Shown here in pieces: positions 1-8,743 of a DNA stretch of 16,886 nucleotides. Position 1 is the first letter of the stretch. Each line of letters starts with the position of its first letter. The DNA comes from Biscogniauxia marginata (Eukaryota; Ascomycota; Sordariomycetes; Xylariales; Xylariaceae): assembly GCA_022695795.1 (NCBI GenBank), contig MU404272.1, positions 1-16,886 of the forward strand, given 5' to 3'. Below the pieces are notes generated by a model. It was given only the letters and a program-made list of their open reading frames with translations. It had not been told where the DNA came from and ran no database searches. The position numbers and the translations under genes were made by a program.

Positions 1-552
1 GCTATAAGCTATTAATTCTTTAACTTCGTTATTATCTTTTTTAATAATTAACAACTTATTTTATAAAGAATCGCATTTTTTATTTCAACTTTTTATATTT
101 TAATTGCACATTTTAATTTAATAATATTTCCACATTAATAAGTTTTATAATGTATTAAAGATTAAAATTAAAGCAATTTTATCTAGTGTTATAATAAACA
201 GCTTTAATAGAAAAATGTAAATTATACGCGTTTACCTTCTTAAAACTTGGTAAAAACTAAAATCAAATAATATAAATACAACTAAAAATACTACTAAATT
301 TACAATTAATATTATTAAAGTTATCCTTTTAAAATATAATGTTAATTAGTTAATTAAAGCTTTAGTTTTTATAAAATAAAAATCGAAACTAAAGATTAAA
401 AATATTCCTAATACAAATATTAATAATAAAGATAATAATAACATTTATTATTTTTTTATAATAAAACTTCTTATATAATTAAACTAAAATTACATTATAA
501 GTAAACAGTTATATGATTATATTATATATAAAAAAATTACACTTTAATTAAT
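1..552. other. AT-rich gene-free block, probably RIP-mutated
   Basis: This stretch is overwhelmingly A and T, with long TAAT/TTAA/ATAA runs and very few C or G bases, and no convincing reading frame on either strand. Composition changes abruptly to ordinary mixed sequence at about 550. In Pezizomycotina such AT islands usually come from repeat-induced point mutation of transposons. That origin is inferred from composition alone, since no transposase, terminal repeat or target-site duplication is visible. Confidence 0.7.
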
Positions 553-2101
553 GTCGAAGATGCTGGCCCCTTTTCTGCCTGTGATATTTAGTATACTAAG
601 GGCAAGTGAAGGAAAAAAGAAATAAGTAGATGATAGGCGAAAAGGTGATGTTGTGGCGGAGACGGGATTGTAGTGTAGTGTAAACCGTAATGAGGTTAGG
701 TTGCGACCAAGATGGCGGATTTAGAAAGTCGAGCAATCCCTGCTTTAGCGCCTGTCGGTACCCCACATGCCCTTGTGTGATCGATCCACTGGCCCACTGA
801 TCTCCCGCTCTGTACACTAGACACCCCTAATTCGTCCAAGTCAATAGCTTTATCAGAGAGCGACAATTGGGCGTTTGCTGTCGTTGGCATCATTTTTTGA
901 TAATTCGGAGTTTACACAGTAGAAGGCTCCGACCCAGGAAAAGAAATCCCCTTCAAGAGAAAATACATTCTCCCACGTACCCATCCACACATTAGGCGGG
1001 AGGTAGGTACAAACTTAAAAAGGGAAGGCTTTCTAACGGACCTTGGGACTAAGGTAGAGGACCGGACCCCCGCGTTGTCAAGAGAGAAAAACCTTATCCG
1101 CCCGACCTAGTGTACTTGATCGACATAGTTGCTGTCATTTCTTTTTCTATTATTCTTTTTTTATTAGTACCTATTATTCCTCCTCTCCTATTTCCTGTTC
1201 TTAGCCGATTCTTTTATTGACATCGTCACGGAATTGCGATCGGACAAGAAATGATGCCGCCAACGCCGGAAGAATAAGGCATCATTGTCCCCCCACCATT
1301 CCCATTCACCAATCCATACCATCTCTCGTGATACCACCACTTTCTTATGTATCTGTATATCTCGAGGTATGCTCAGCACATATACATATAGTAGTAACTG
1401 ACCTCTTGTTGACGCCCCCTGTCGGCTCTTCACCTCCATCCTAACCTTCACCTTCACCCTCGCCTTCGCTTTTATGTGAGATAACAGCAAGGGTTTTGTT
1501 TGATCCCGTCAGCCCACCGCCCTGTTTGAATTCCTACCCACATGACAGGACTTATCGGGCCAAGCAATTAACCACCGAGATAGCTGGATGCCGACTCGTC
1601 GCATGCTTGCATCAACACTATACATCTCCGCCACTACACCATCCAGACGCCTCCGACCTGTCCCGCTCTGCCGTTTGTTGTCACCGCTTGGCCTCGTATC
1701 CTCAGCTTCGTCTTGAGTACAGACTTGACCGCGACCTCGGCCTCGACTGTGACCTTGACCGGGGGAGTCTCTAGCCAGCCAGCCATCCATCACTCCTGGG
1801 ACCGACTTTCTGCCATCAACCGCCACAAGACAGACTTCTTGGGTCCGGCTCGTTCGCCCATCTCCACAATTTGCCCAGTTGGGCATTGGCCCATCCCACG
1901 GTGCCGTCATTACAGCCAGACAAGGCCAGGGCTCCCTCGACAGCACATCCCGATCGACCCCTCCGATACCTACCTGTACCGTCGTCCATCCCCACAGCCT
2001 TGGCCTGCTGATTGACAAACGATGAATGACCTCTTTTGAGTGGTTCCCCAACCTGGGTATTTTTTTTCTTTCACCTCCTTTTCTGCTATTGACCGCCCGC
2101 C
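553..2101. other. Leader/promoter region of the RBR ligase gene; no gene seen
   Basis: About 1.55 kb of mixed composition. Both strands carry open frames of up to 180 codons, but none resembles a known protein, and they overlap each other in a CG-moderate area. A TAGGTA-type motif lies at 1001-1010. A pyrimidine-rich stretch at about 2061-2090, typical of fungal transcription start regions, precedes the RBR start codon. Two short upstream ATGs occur at 2022 and 2026 and are listed separately. Confidence 0.5.
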
Positions 2102-2145
2102 ATGGCTGTCTCTGCTCAAAAGGTGTCCTTGCCCGACCTTTATAG
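2022..2145 (+). promoter_or_regulatory. Two potential upstream ORFs before the RBR ligase start
   Basis: An ATG at 2022 opens a five-codon frame closed by TGA at 2037-2039. A second ATG at 2026 opens a 39-codon frame that runs through the main ATG (2102) in another frame and ends at TAG 2143-2145. If transcription starts upstream of 2022, both would be met by scanning ribosomes before the main start and could lower its translation. The transcription start is unknown, and the CT-rich tract just downstream could itself be the start region, so this is only a candidate. Confidence 0.3.
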
Positions 2146-4195
2146 TGCGGACAACGCTCCGCCAGAGCTCAGAGATGCCAACTACCTGACGGAGGTTCTT
2201 CAGCTCTCCACCGAGAGTACTGATGCTTATCTCCACAACCTCATTATGAAGGCCAACGCTATGGGTATCTCTGTATCACGGCCGTCCACCGCAGCCTCAG
2301 CCACCGACAAACGCAACACGTCCGGTGCCGATTCAAGTGCTACAGTAGACACGGGTCATACCCGCACTGCGTCGACCGGGTCGGAGAGCTCTACAAGCAC
2401 GGCCCCGACTTCGCACTGCTCCGCCGACATTCATCATGACTTTGCCGGCAAGATCCTTCCGAGAAGACGATCAAGAGGCCTCAGCTTCACGCAATACGAA
2501 CGTTACCTCGCCCAGGTCAATCCAAACCTCAGCCAGCCGAAATTCTTGTCATTCCCCGCTGCCGAAACCGAGACGGCCCCAAGCGTTTTCAGCGTGAGCA
2601 CCAAGAAGAGCTATATAAGTCTCAAGAGGAGTTTCTCAAAGATACGGCGTAGGCGAAGGATTGTGCCTTCCCCAGAGGCTATGCTCATGTAGGTCTAGGA
2701 TAACTCTTATGTTATGGAAAGTAGCTAATGGCCCTATAGTTATTGCAGTGCATGCCGAGAAGATCTCCAACCTGACGAAATATTAGAGAAACTGCCTTGT
2801 GGACATAGTTACTGTCCAACCTGCCTACGGATCATGATCAACCAGGCGACCACTGATGAGTCCAAGATGCCCCCGCGATGCTGTACTCAGCCCATCCCCA
2901 GTTCTATTATCAAGTTGGTGCTCTCCCGAGAAGAGCAAAATAGGTTCTTGAAGGCAGTCTTGCAATACAGTACACCGTGGGAGTCGCGGGTATTCTGTTC
3001 CAACCCGTCCTGCGGAGAATTCATTCCGCCACGGGCCAAAGTCGACCCCAAATACCCATTTCAAGCTACATGCCGCAAGTGCCGGACCCGAGTATGTGTG
3101 ATGTGCAAAAGGGATGCCCATCCCATTGGCCAGGACTGTCCGGACGATTGGGAGCTGGAGGCGGTTCTGAAGATGGGCGAGAAATCGGGTTGGAGAAGAT
3201 GTTATAAATGCAGAACGCTAGTTGAACTGACTCAAGGATGCACACACATGACTTGCAGGTGCCGCGCGCAGTTTTGTTACATTTGTGGTGCTGTTTGGGA
3301 CCCGGCTGTTGGCTGTCCGAACTTTTGCAACGGCGACGCTGAAATGGAACGACGACGACAAGAGGAGGAGGAGCGTGCGGCAGCGATGGAAGCCGAAGAG
3401 GCCCGCAAACAGGAGGCTGAAGAGAAGGAGGCCGCCGAGAAGCTAGAAGCTGAAGAACGTACGAAAAATTCCAAGGAGTTCCAGGCCTTACGCGAAGAGC
3501 AAGCGAACGAGTTAGGACGGTTCCTAACGTTTGAGCGAAAGACTAAGTGGCTTATGTGGACACGACACTCACAGCAGAAACTCGCTCTGGTAGAGAAGCA
3601 CGCAGGGGCGATAGACAAGATGAAGGAGCGGCATGCCAAGACGTCTGCGAACCTAGAAGACCGACAAGTGGCTGCTGAGATGGAATTGCGCGCAACCTTG
3701 GAACAAAGCGAACGGAATGTGCGAATTCGGCTGAAACATATGGAGGCATACTGTGATGGATTAGGTCAGAACCCAAATTCTGACATGCCGACACGAGTTG
3801 TTACAGAGCGCGACCTACGCGAACTTGGCCAGCAGTATAATCTCGAAAAGAACATGAAGCAGCTACATCAGGCCAAAATAAATGTGATGCGCGATAGGCA
3901 GACGAAAGCCCTCGAGGACTTGCTTGAAAGACAGGAGACGGAGATGAACAAGCTCGTCGAGAAGAACACGAAAGAAATGGAGAGCCTTGAAACCGAGTTC
4001 GCAGACGAAGAAGATGCACTTGCGGCGACGTTTAGCAGACGTAAAGCTGTGAGGGAGAAGTGCTGGAAGCTTCAAATGGAAATCATGCAAAAGGAGCTGG
4101 AGAGCGAGAGGGGCGTGAGATACGCGCCGATGGCTCCGATAGAATGGCCTCAGAAAGAGTTGTTGGAGGATAGCCTCTCCGCCGTGGAAGAGTAA
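2102..4195 (+). CDS. RBR-type (RING-IBR-RING) E3 ubiquitin ligase with C-terminal coiled coil
   Basis: Exons are 2102-2688 and 2740-4195. The 51-nt intron has donor GTAGGT, a CTAAT branch site and a TAG acceptor. The product is 680 residues. This acceptor, rather than the AG at 2747-2748, keeps the first RING cysteine. The N-terminus is Ser/Thr-rich and disordered, with a short conserved-looking stretch (about 125-148, SFTQYERYL...NLSQPKF) and a basic patch at about 171-187. RING1 starts with C198-x2-C201, then C216-x-H218-x2-C221-x2-C224. The IBR has C282, C287, C307, C310, C315, C318, H323 and C329. RING2 has C350, C353, C368, C370, C375 and C378. C363, in the QGCTHM context, sits where Parkin and HHARI carry the cysteine that accepts ubiquitin, so an active RING/HECT-hybrid ligase is expected. 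From about 397 to 650 the protein is Glu/Lys/Arg-rich and predicted coiled coil, probably for oligomerisation or substrate binding. Such IBR proteins are common in filamentous fungi; the substrate is unknown. Confidence 0.88.
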
Positions 4196-5791
4196 ATGAC
4201 ACTGACGGGGCATTTGGTCAACTGCATATATTGCTCTAATAATAACCCGCCTGCGACTGTTGCGATTTAGGATCAGCACTGTTTCGGATTTCACTTTGCT
4301 CTCATTTGCTGTCATTGGGATTCGGTGTTGAGATACCAAGAAGAAGGAAGGCGTTATGGTTTGGCAATTCTTCATGCTGCTGATCTACGGATTGAGAGAG
4401 GCGTAAGCATTACACTCGGCATGAACTAGATCTGGGGTTTACTAGTTGAGGGCTAAGATATACCCAGCCATATTTGGCGAGGATGTGATGGATTTGACTG
4501 GAACTGGGCTGGTTAGCTACCAAGGGGGGAGTACCGAGATAACGGCGTCAGATGAAGATAGATGATGATTGTCATTTATTTAAATGCATATACGATGGTG
4601 TAATCAAGCATACAAACCATAGTCTTAAATGGTATCATTGAAATATCATTGCTGTCTCATTTTCGCATTTTGCTAGCTGGCCTATTCATTCCCCGGCGAA
4701 TCTGAAGCTTCCAGTTGTTCTCGTCGGGAGAAGTCACGTTGGGGTAATACAACAAGTTGATTTGCCGATTGTAGGATAGGAAAAGAGTTAAGACAGGGGA
4801 AGACAGGTATTCCAGGGAGCTGAAAACCAATGGTTACGCAGGCCTTGCCAGCCATTACCTTAATATTACCTATACCTACCAAGTTAGCTACCGGTATGTA
4901 TATATTCCGGAAGCACCTACTCTTGCCTCACGACTTATTAGGTACCGCCCACTTGCTTATTGACTCTGAACCATCCACCCCTATGATTAAGAGGGATGAG
5001 GACAGTTTAAGTTCTGTCCGAGGAGGCGTATAAGACTGGACTGCTTAATACCCGCCTTTTCTACCTAGCACAAATATTCCCTGCTAATTCTAAGGACAGG
5101 AAGCATGCGACGATCATGTATGGCAGTGTCACGAAAGGAAAGTAAGTTAGGAATGGAAGAGTGTATATATGAAAAACCAGGATTAGTTATCTTATAGTTA
5201 GGATTGCACCGAGAATTGACTATAACGAGATAGCCACTCAATGACAATAGACAAATGCGAGGCCACACCTTATACATAAAAAGTCTCTGCAGCTTCTATA
5301 GATAGAAGTAGTCGAGTACAAAACATGGGATCTGCCTGGAAGTACAAGCAGGATAATTGTGCTAGTAAGATCGCGGGGAACGGCTACCAAATGACACATT
5401 CGAATGAATATACCTATTAACCATATGGTTAGCTATTTGCCAGTGCAAAGGATGCTCGAGAAGATGGAATCGCGAAATGACTTTCAGAATATGTAAGAAT
5501 TGGATATCACCTCTCTGTCCGATATAGCAGCTCCGGCGAGAGCGCCATCGAAGCCAGAGTCAATCGCAAATTACCTCATCATTAAGCGGGGAAAGTGAAA
5601 TGAAGACTAATCAAGTTGAAAAGGAATGATAGCTCACCTGTTATGACATTGATTTTGTGGTGTTTACCATCTGCTGGTAGGTGTGTGGTGTGGGAATGGA
5701 GAGGAAGAGAATCAATGAAGAAGCTTTTCTTTTGCAAATGATTGAACATCTGAAGAAAATCGTATGTGGTTCCACTTAGTGAATTAGGTCT

Positions 5792-5846
5792 TCTGATAGG
5801 TCCGCAGTGTCCCCATCAGATAAGCGGACCGGAAGAAAATCCGGTC
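5792..5846. repeat. Interleaved inverted repeats (pseudoknot-like or TF sites)
   Basis: Arm A TCTGAT (5792-5797) is complementary to ATCAGA (5815-5820). Arm B GGTCCGC (5799-5805) is complementary to GCGGACC (5824-5830). The order A-B-A'-B' is that of an H-type pseudoknot. The 3' part of B' also lies in a second hairpin, GACCGG (5827-5832) with CCGGTC (5841-5846), so two pairings exclude each other. Alternatively, the CGG/CCG half-sites could bind Zn2Cys6 transcription factors. It lies about 370 nt upstream of the eL14 start codon. Confidence 0.4.
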
Positions 5847-5908
5847 ATGCAAAAGTAGGTAGTAGGCGGGACCCGGCCAGGCCCTCAGCCGAGGTGGACT
5901 GTGCTCGT

Positions 5909-5961
5909 TACCTAAGGTAGGAGGTTAGGTACTCTGGCGGGAGTTAGTACCTAGGTACTAA
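5909..5961. promoter_or_regulatory. TACCTA/TAGGTA motif cluster with an 18-bp perfect palindrome
   Basis: TACCTAAGGTA is at 5909-5919, followed by TTAGGTACT and then the perfect 18-bp palindrome TTAGTACCTAGGTACTAA at 5944-5961, centred on CCTAGG. The cluster lies 260-310 nt upstream of the eL14 start codon. The same 11-mer TACCTAAGGTA recurs at 13481-13491 upstream of the EAF gene. A dimeric DNA-binding protein is one explanation; a lineage-specific dispersed sequence is another. Confidence 0.45.
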
Positions 5962-5990
5962 AGGTTTCTCCCACTTCCGAAATTTTTAGT

Positions 5991-5996
5991 TAGGGC
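5991..5996 (+). promoter_or_regulatory. TTAGGG telobox-like motif upstream of eL14
   Basis: TTAGGG lies 223-228 nt upstream of the eL14 ATG. Tbf1-type Myb proteins bind TTAGGG and control ribosomal protein genes in several ascomycetes. A six-base match is weak evidence alone; its position before a ribosomal protein gene raises it somewhat. Confidence 0.3.
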
Positions 5997-6098
5997 TACG
6001 CAAAATTCACAGCCGAGAAAGTGAGAAACGCAATCCGGGAACATTCAAGGTAGGAGGATCTGAGCCAACATCACAAGTTACCCCGGCATCACCAATCA

Positions 6099-6199
6099 GT
6101 AAGTCATTTCTCTCCCATACAACATCAAAATCCCAGCACTGTCTTCTCGTCGCTCTTTTCGCACTCTCGCGATCCCGTAACTTTTCTTTCTGACCGCAG
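6099..6199 (+). other. Possible 5'-UTR intron of the eL14 gene
   Basis: GTAAGT at 6099, a GTAAC branch-like site (6177-6181) and a CGCAG acceptor at 6198-6199 would remove 101 nt and leave a short leader before the ATG at 6219. 5'-UTR introns are common in fungal ribosomal protein genes. The transcription start is not known, so GTAAGT could instead lie in the promoter. Confidence 0.4.
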
Positions 6200-6218
6200 C
6201 CTCCAGCACACCGTCACA

Positions 6219-6742
6219 ATGGGCGACGCATCTATCGAATCTCCGGACTGGCGTAAGGTCGAGGTCGGCCGCATCGTCCTCGTCCAGGGCGATAGCCCTT
6301 ACGCCGGCAGACTCGCTGCCATTGTCGAGATCATTGACCACAAGCGCGTACGTCACAAACCCCTTTCGCCAATGCATAATTGAAAGCCCGGAAAGGAGAA
6401 GGCGCGAGATTATTGACTAGATTCTAGGCTTTGATCGATGGACCCTCTGCAGACCCCAAACTCGTCGTCCCCAGACAAGCCATCAACCTCACCGATGTGC
6501 TGCTAGCCGACCTGAAGCTCGAAAAGCTGCCGCGCGCCGTCCGAACGGGAACGCTGAAGGCGGCGTGGGAGAAGGGCGAGATCGATGCCAAGTGGAAGGA
6601 CAGCAAGTGGGCCAAGAGAAAGGACCAGACTGAGCGAAGAAAGGCTCTCACCGACTTCGAGCGATTCAAGGTGATGCGACTCAAGAAGCAGCGGCGATTC
6701 GAGGAGCGAAAGGCCCTAGCCAAGGTCAAGGCATCTGCGTAA
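6219..6742 (+). CDS. rpl14: 60S ribosomal protein eL14 (L14e family)
   Basis: Exon 1 is 6219-6347 (43 codons) and exon 2 is 6428-6742. The 80-nt intron begins GTACGT and ends TTCTAG after a TTGAC branch site, and falls between codons. The 147-residue product starts in a CACAATGG context. Its N-terminal SH3-like (KOW-type) half (about 11-50) has [13 protein letters not shown] and the L14e signature [17 protein letters not shown] across the splice junction. [10 protein letters not shown] follows at about 59-68. The C-terminal half is strongly basic and helical ([30 protein letters not shown]), matching the yeast protein motif for motif; yeast L14 is slightly shorter (138 residues). It is a structural protein of the cytosolic large subunit. 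It is the first of three compact plus-strand housekeeping genes. Confidence 0.97.
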
Positions 6743-7280
6743 AGGGCGAAGGACATGATTCTCCCGGTATACTTGGGGGGAAAGGGAGCTTTCTACTAGA
6801 GTGGGAGGGTAGTCTACTACGGATCTGGACTGCATGAACCATCATCGGCATAGGGCTCGATAGGTTCCTCTTTGCTTCGTCTGGCGAGACCTGTATGTCA
6901 CACAAAAATTTCGAGAGGTGACCGGCGTCAATGATACGGACATTCATACACCATATTTGCCTACTTACGATTCGTGAGGGGGGGGGGGTCCCGCCGGCTG
7001 GCCACCTAGCGTACTACTCTCTTGCTGTACCAGAGGTTTCTAAGTCTACCTAATACAGATACAGAAGACATCTGATCTGTCAAGGTGATCCTCGTAGATA
7101 ATGACTCCCCTCATACTTGCAGTGTTGGGCGACCTGGGCGTGACGAATAGATTTTATGAAACCACCTGCTCTACAGGCAGTATAATACATGTTTTTTACT
7201 ATAAGCGATAACGGGGACTTGGAAAGAGACGAGCACTTAGGTAATCTGGCTGGGGGTTTATTTTTGGTAGTGTAGAGGGT

Positions 7281-7356
7281 ACATGTACCTAGAGGTAGGA
7301 GATAGGAGGTAGGATGTACAGGTATGTGTAAATGTAGGTACAAGGTACCCTGTACA
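7281..7356. promoter_or_regulatory. TACCTA/TAGGTA and TGTACA motif cluster upstream of egd2
   Basis: ACATGTACCTAGAGGTAG (7281-7298) is followed by repeated GGTAGGA/AGGTAGG elements and TGTACA, then TGTAGGTACAAGGTACCC at 7334-7351 and another TGTACA. The stretch is a dense mix of short direct and inverted copies of the same core seen before eL14 and EAF. Its function is unknown. Confidence 0.35.
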
Positions 7357-7417
7357 TTTCCGTATGAGGAATAGAGCCGCAAATGTGGTCGGGCCACCGG
7401 TAGCTGGGTAAGACCGT

Positions 7418-7425
7418 AAACCCTA
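7418..7425 (+). promoter_or_regulatory. AAACCCTA telobox-like motif upstream of egd2
   Basis: AAACCCTA matches the telobox core in the reverse orientation to the TTAGGG before eL14. It lies about 185 nt upstream of the donor of the egd2 5'-UTR intron, so probably in the core promoter. A shared Tbf1-like regulator is an inference. Confidence 0.3.
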
Positions 7426-7498
7426 GGCATGTCATTTTTAGCAAATTTTTGGCTTTGGCTTTGGGCGAGGAATTGCATCAGCATTTGAACTCTCCCGC

Positions 7499-7521
7499 AA
7501 AAAAAAAAAAAAAAAAAAAAA
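7499..7521 (+). repeat. 23-nt poly(A) tract
   Basis: An uninterrupted A run just upstream of the probable egd2 transcription start and before the CCAAT box at 7551-7555. Poly(dA:dT) tracts keep promoters nucleosome-depleted in fungi. There is no adjacent retroelement sequence, so it is unlikely to be a retroposon tail. Confidence 0.6.
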
Positions 7522-7602
7522 TTCTACTACACGCCGTCCCCAGGTCACAACCAATCAACCCCAACGAGGTAAAAGACATTTCCCTTGGATTTTCCAGAAA
7601 TT

Positions 7603-7801
7603 GTAAGTGTGCATTGTTTGCCGAGCTCTGTTGTCTTGCATCGAATTTTGGCTGTGAACTTTTTTATTTTATTTCCTCTCTTGAGAGCCACTTACTTTTT
7701 GAGTGGTCCACTTTCAGAATTGTGCTTGTCGTCGTCTCGCCTAGCGAGCTCTCCCAGCTCTCTGCACAGTGAAGCTAACAACTGCAAACCCCAACTTTCA
7801 G
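7603..7801 (+). other. egd2: 5'-UTR intron of egd2
   Basis: Donor GTAAGT at 7603, consensus branch site GCTAAC at about 7774-7779 and acceptor TTTCAG ending at 7801 give a 199-nt intron. It ends 11 nt before the start codon. All three signals are close to the fungal consensus, so this is a confident UTR intron. Confidence 0.75.
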
Positions 7802-7812
7802 CCCAGATCACC

Positions 7813-8743
7813 ATGGCCAACCCACGCGTCGAGGAGCTTCCTGACGACGAGCCCAAGAAGGTCTCGGTCGAGGAGCAGGAGGACGACGACAGCTCCGACT
7901 CCGATATCGAAGCCGGCGAGAGCGGTCCTACTGGCTCTACCGCCGTCATCCACTCGCGCAACGAGAAGAAGGCCCGCAAGGCCATCGAGAAGCTTCACCT
8001 CACCCGCGTCTCTGGCATCACCCGTGTGACCCTCCGACGACCAAAGAACGTGAGTTATACCCCTCAGATTATGTGCGCAACGCCTGGCAAAAGCACACTA
8101 TGGGATATTTGGCGGGGCAAGAGGGGCACTGCTTGTGCGATCGGTTTTGTCCCACTCGCCCTCCTCTCCCGTAGTTGAACGACCAAACGAAAAAAAAAAA
8201 GAAGAAAAAAAGGAAAGAGAAAAAGAAAAGGACTGCCTATTCCTTCTCTTCTTATTTTGATATCATTGAAATGCGCCCATTTGAACCGGTGCTGACAAGC
8301 AGGTGGACAGATCCTATTTGTCATCAACAACCCCGAAGTCTATAAGTCGCCTAACAGCAACACTTACATGTAAGTCATTAGTCCTCTGTGGGGTCAGAGC
8401 TCGGTTAACTCATATGGCATCTAGCGTCTTTGGTGAGGCCAAGATCGAGGATCTGAACTCGGCCGCTCAACAAGCCGCCGCTCAGCAGCTGGCTGCTCAA
8501 GGTGGCGAGCACGACCACGCTGGCCACGACCACAGTCACGGCGAGCCCAGCAAGGCTGTCGAGGGTACTGAGGAGAAGAAGGAGGAGGAAGATGACGACG
8601 AGGAGGTTGATGCTGATGGTCTGGAAGACAAGGACATCGAACTGGTCATGACTCAAGCCAACGTATCCCGCAAGAAGGCCATCAAGGCTCTGAAGGAGAA
8701 CGACAACGATATAGTCAATTCGATCATGGCGCTCAGCGTTTGA
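7813..8743 (+). CDS. egd2: Nascent polypeptide-associated complex subunit alpha
   Basis: Coding exons are 7813-8049, 8311-8369 and 8425-8743, giving 204 residues. Intron 1 (261 nt, GTGAGT, branch GCTGAC, acceptor GACAG) is long for this locus. Intron 2 is 55 nt (GTAAGT...CTAG). The start has context ATCACCATGG. NAC alpha pairs with the beta subunit (Egd1) at the ribosomal exit tunnel, shielding nascent chains and guiding targeting. After an acidic N-terminus, the NAC domain spans about 47-121: [20 protein letters not shown], then [14 protein letters not shown] and [13 protein letters not shown] across the spliced junctions. A His-rich linker (H128, H130, H133, H135, H137) and an acidic stretch lead to the C-terminal UBA domain (about 166-204, [20 protein letters not shown]), the hallmark of the alpha subunit. 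The preceding gene, eL14, is also translational and on the same strand. Confidence 0.97.
8189..8232 (+). repeat. 44-nt homopurine tract in egd2 intron 1
   Basis: A run of only A and G (A-rich) lies inside intron 1, about 60 nt upstream of the branch site. It partly explains the unusual length of this intron. No function can be assigned; such tracts can arise by slippage. Confidence 0.6.

Larger units (their letters stand above)
4196..6218. other. Long intergenic region without a recognisable gene
   Basis: About 2 kb between the RBR ligase stop and the eL14 start. The first few hundred bases should include the ligase 3' UTR. Open frames here are at most about 70 codons and look like chance. 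No tRNA (no convincing B box), 5S rRNA or other RNA gene was recognised. AT-rich sequence with several TACCTA motifs occurs around 4855-4945. The last 450 bases hold promoter-like motifs: interleaved inverted repeats at 5792-5846, a perfect palindrome at 5944-5961 and TTAGGG at 5991. Confidence 0.6.
6743..7812. other. eL14/Egd2 intergenic region with promoter and 5' UTR of egd2
   Basis: No additional gene seen. It contains the eL14 3' UTR, an 8-base G run near 6980, TACCTA/TAGGTA and TGTACA-type motifs at 7280-7350, a telobox-like AAACCCTA at 7418-7425, a 23-nt A run at 7499-7521, a CCAAT box at 7551-7555, and a 5'-UTR intron (7603-7801). Confidence 0.6.

Noticed and set aside
1509..2051. 180-codon open frame on the minus strand upstream of the RBR ligase
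   Set aside because: No recognisable domain, overlapping open frames on the other strand and Arg/Gly-rich composition typical of antisense chance frames.
2749..2760. Alternative acceptor TTGCAG in the RBR intron
   Set aside because: It is also in frame but would delete the first RING cysteine pair (C198), while the upstream TAG keeps C-x2-C.
4682..5277. Small open frames of 66-70 codons on both strands
   Set aside because: Short, AT-rich, without domain or splice continuity; consistent with chance.
7499..7521. Poly(A) tail of a retroposon
   Set aside because: No retroelement-like sequence precedes it and no target duplication is visible; it fits a promoter poly(dA:dT) tract better.
7449..7772. 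107-codon plus-strand frame before egd2
   Set aside because: It translates a 23-nt A run into poly-Lys and crosses the well-supported 5'-UTR intron; not a protein-like sequence.
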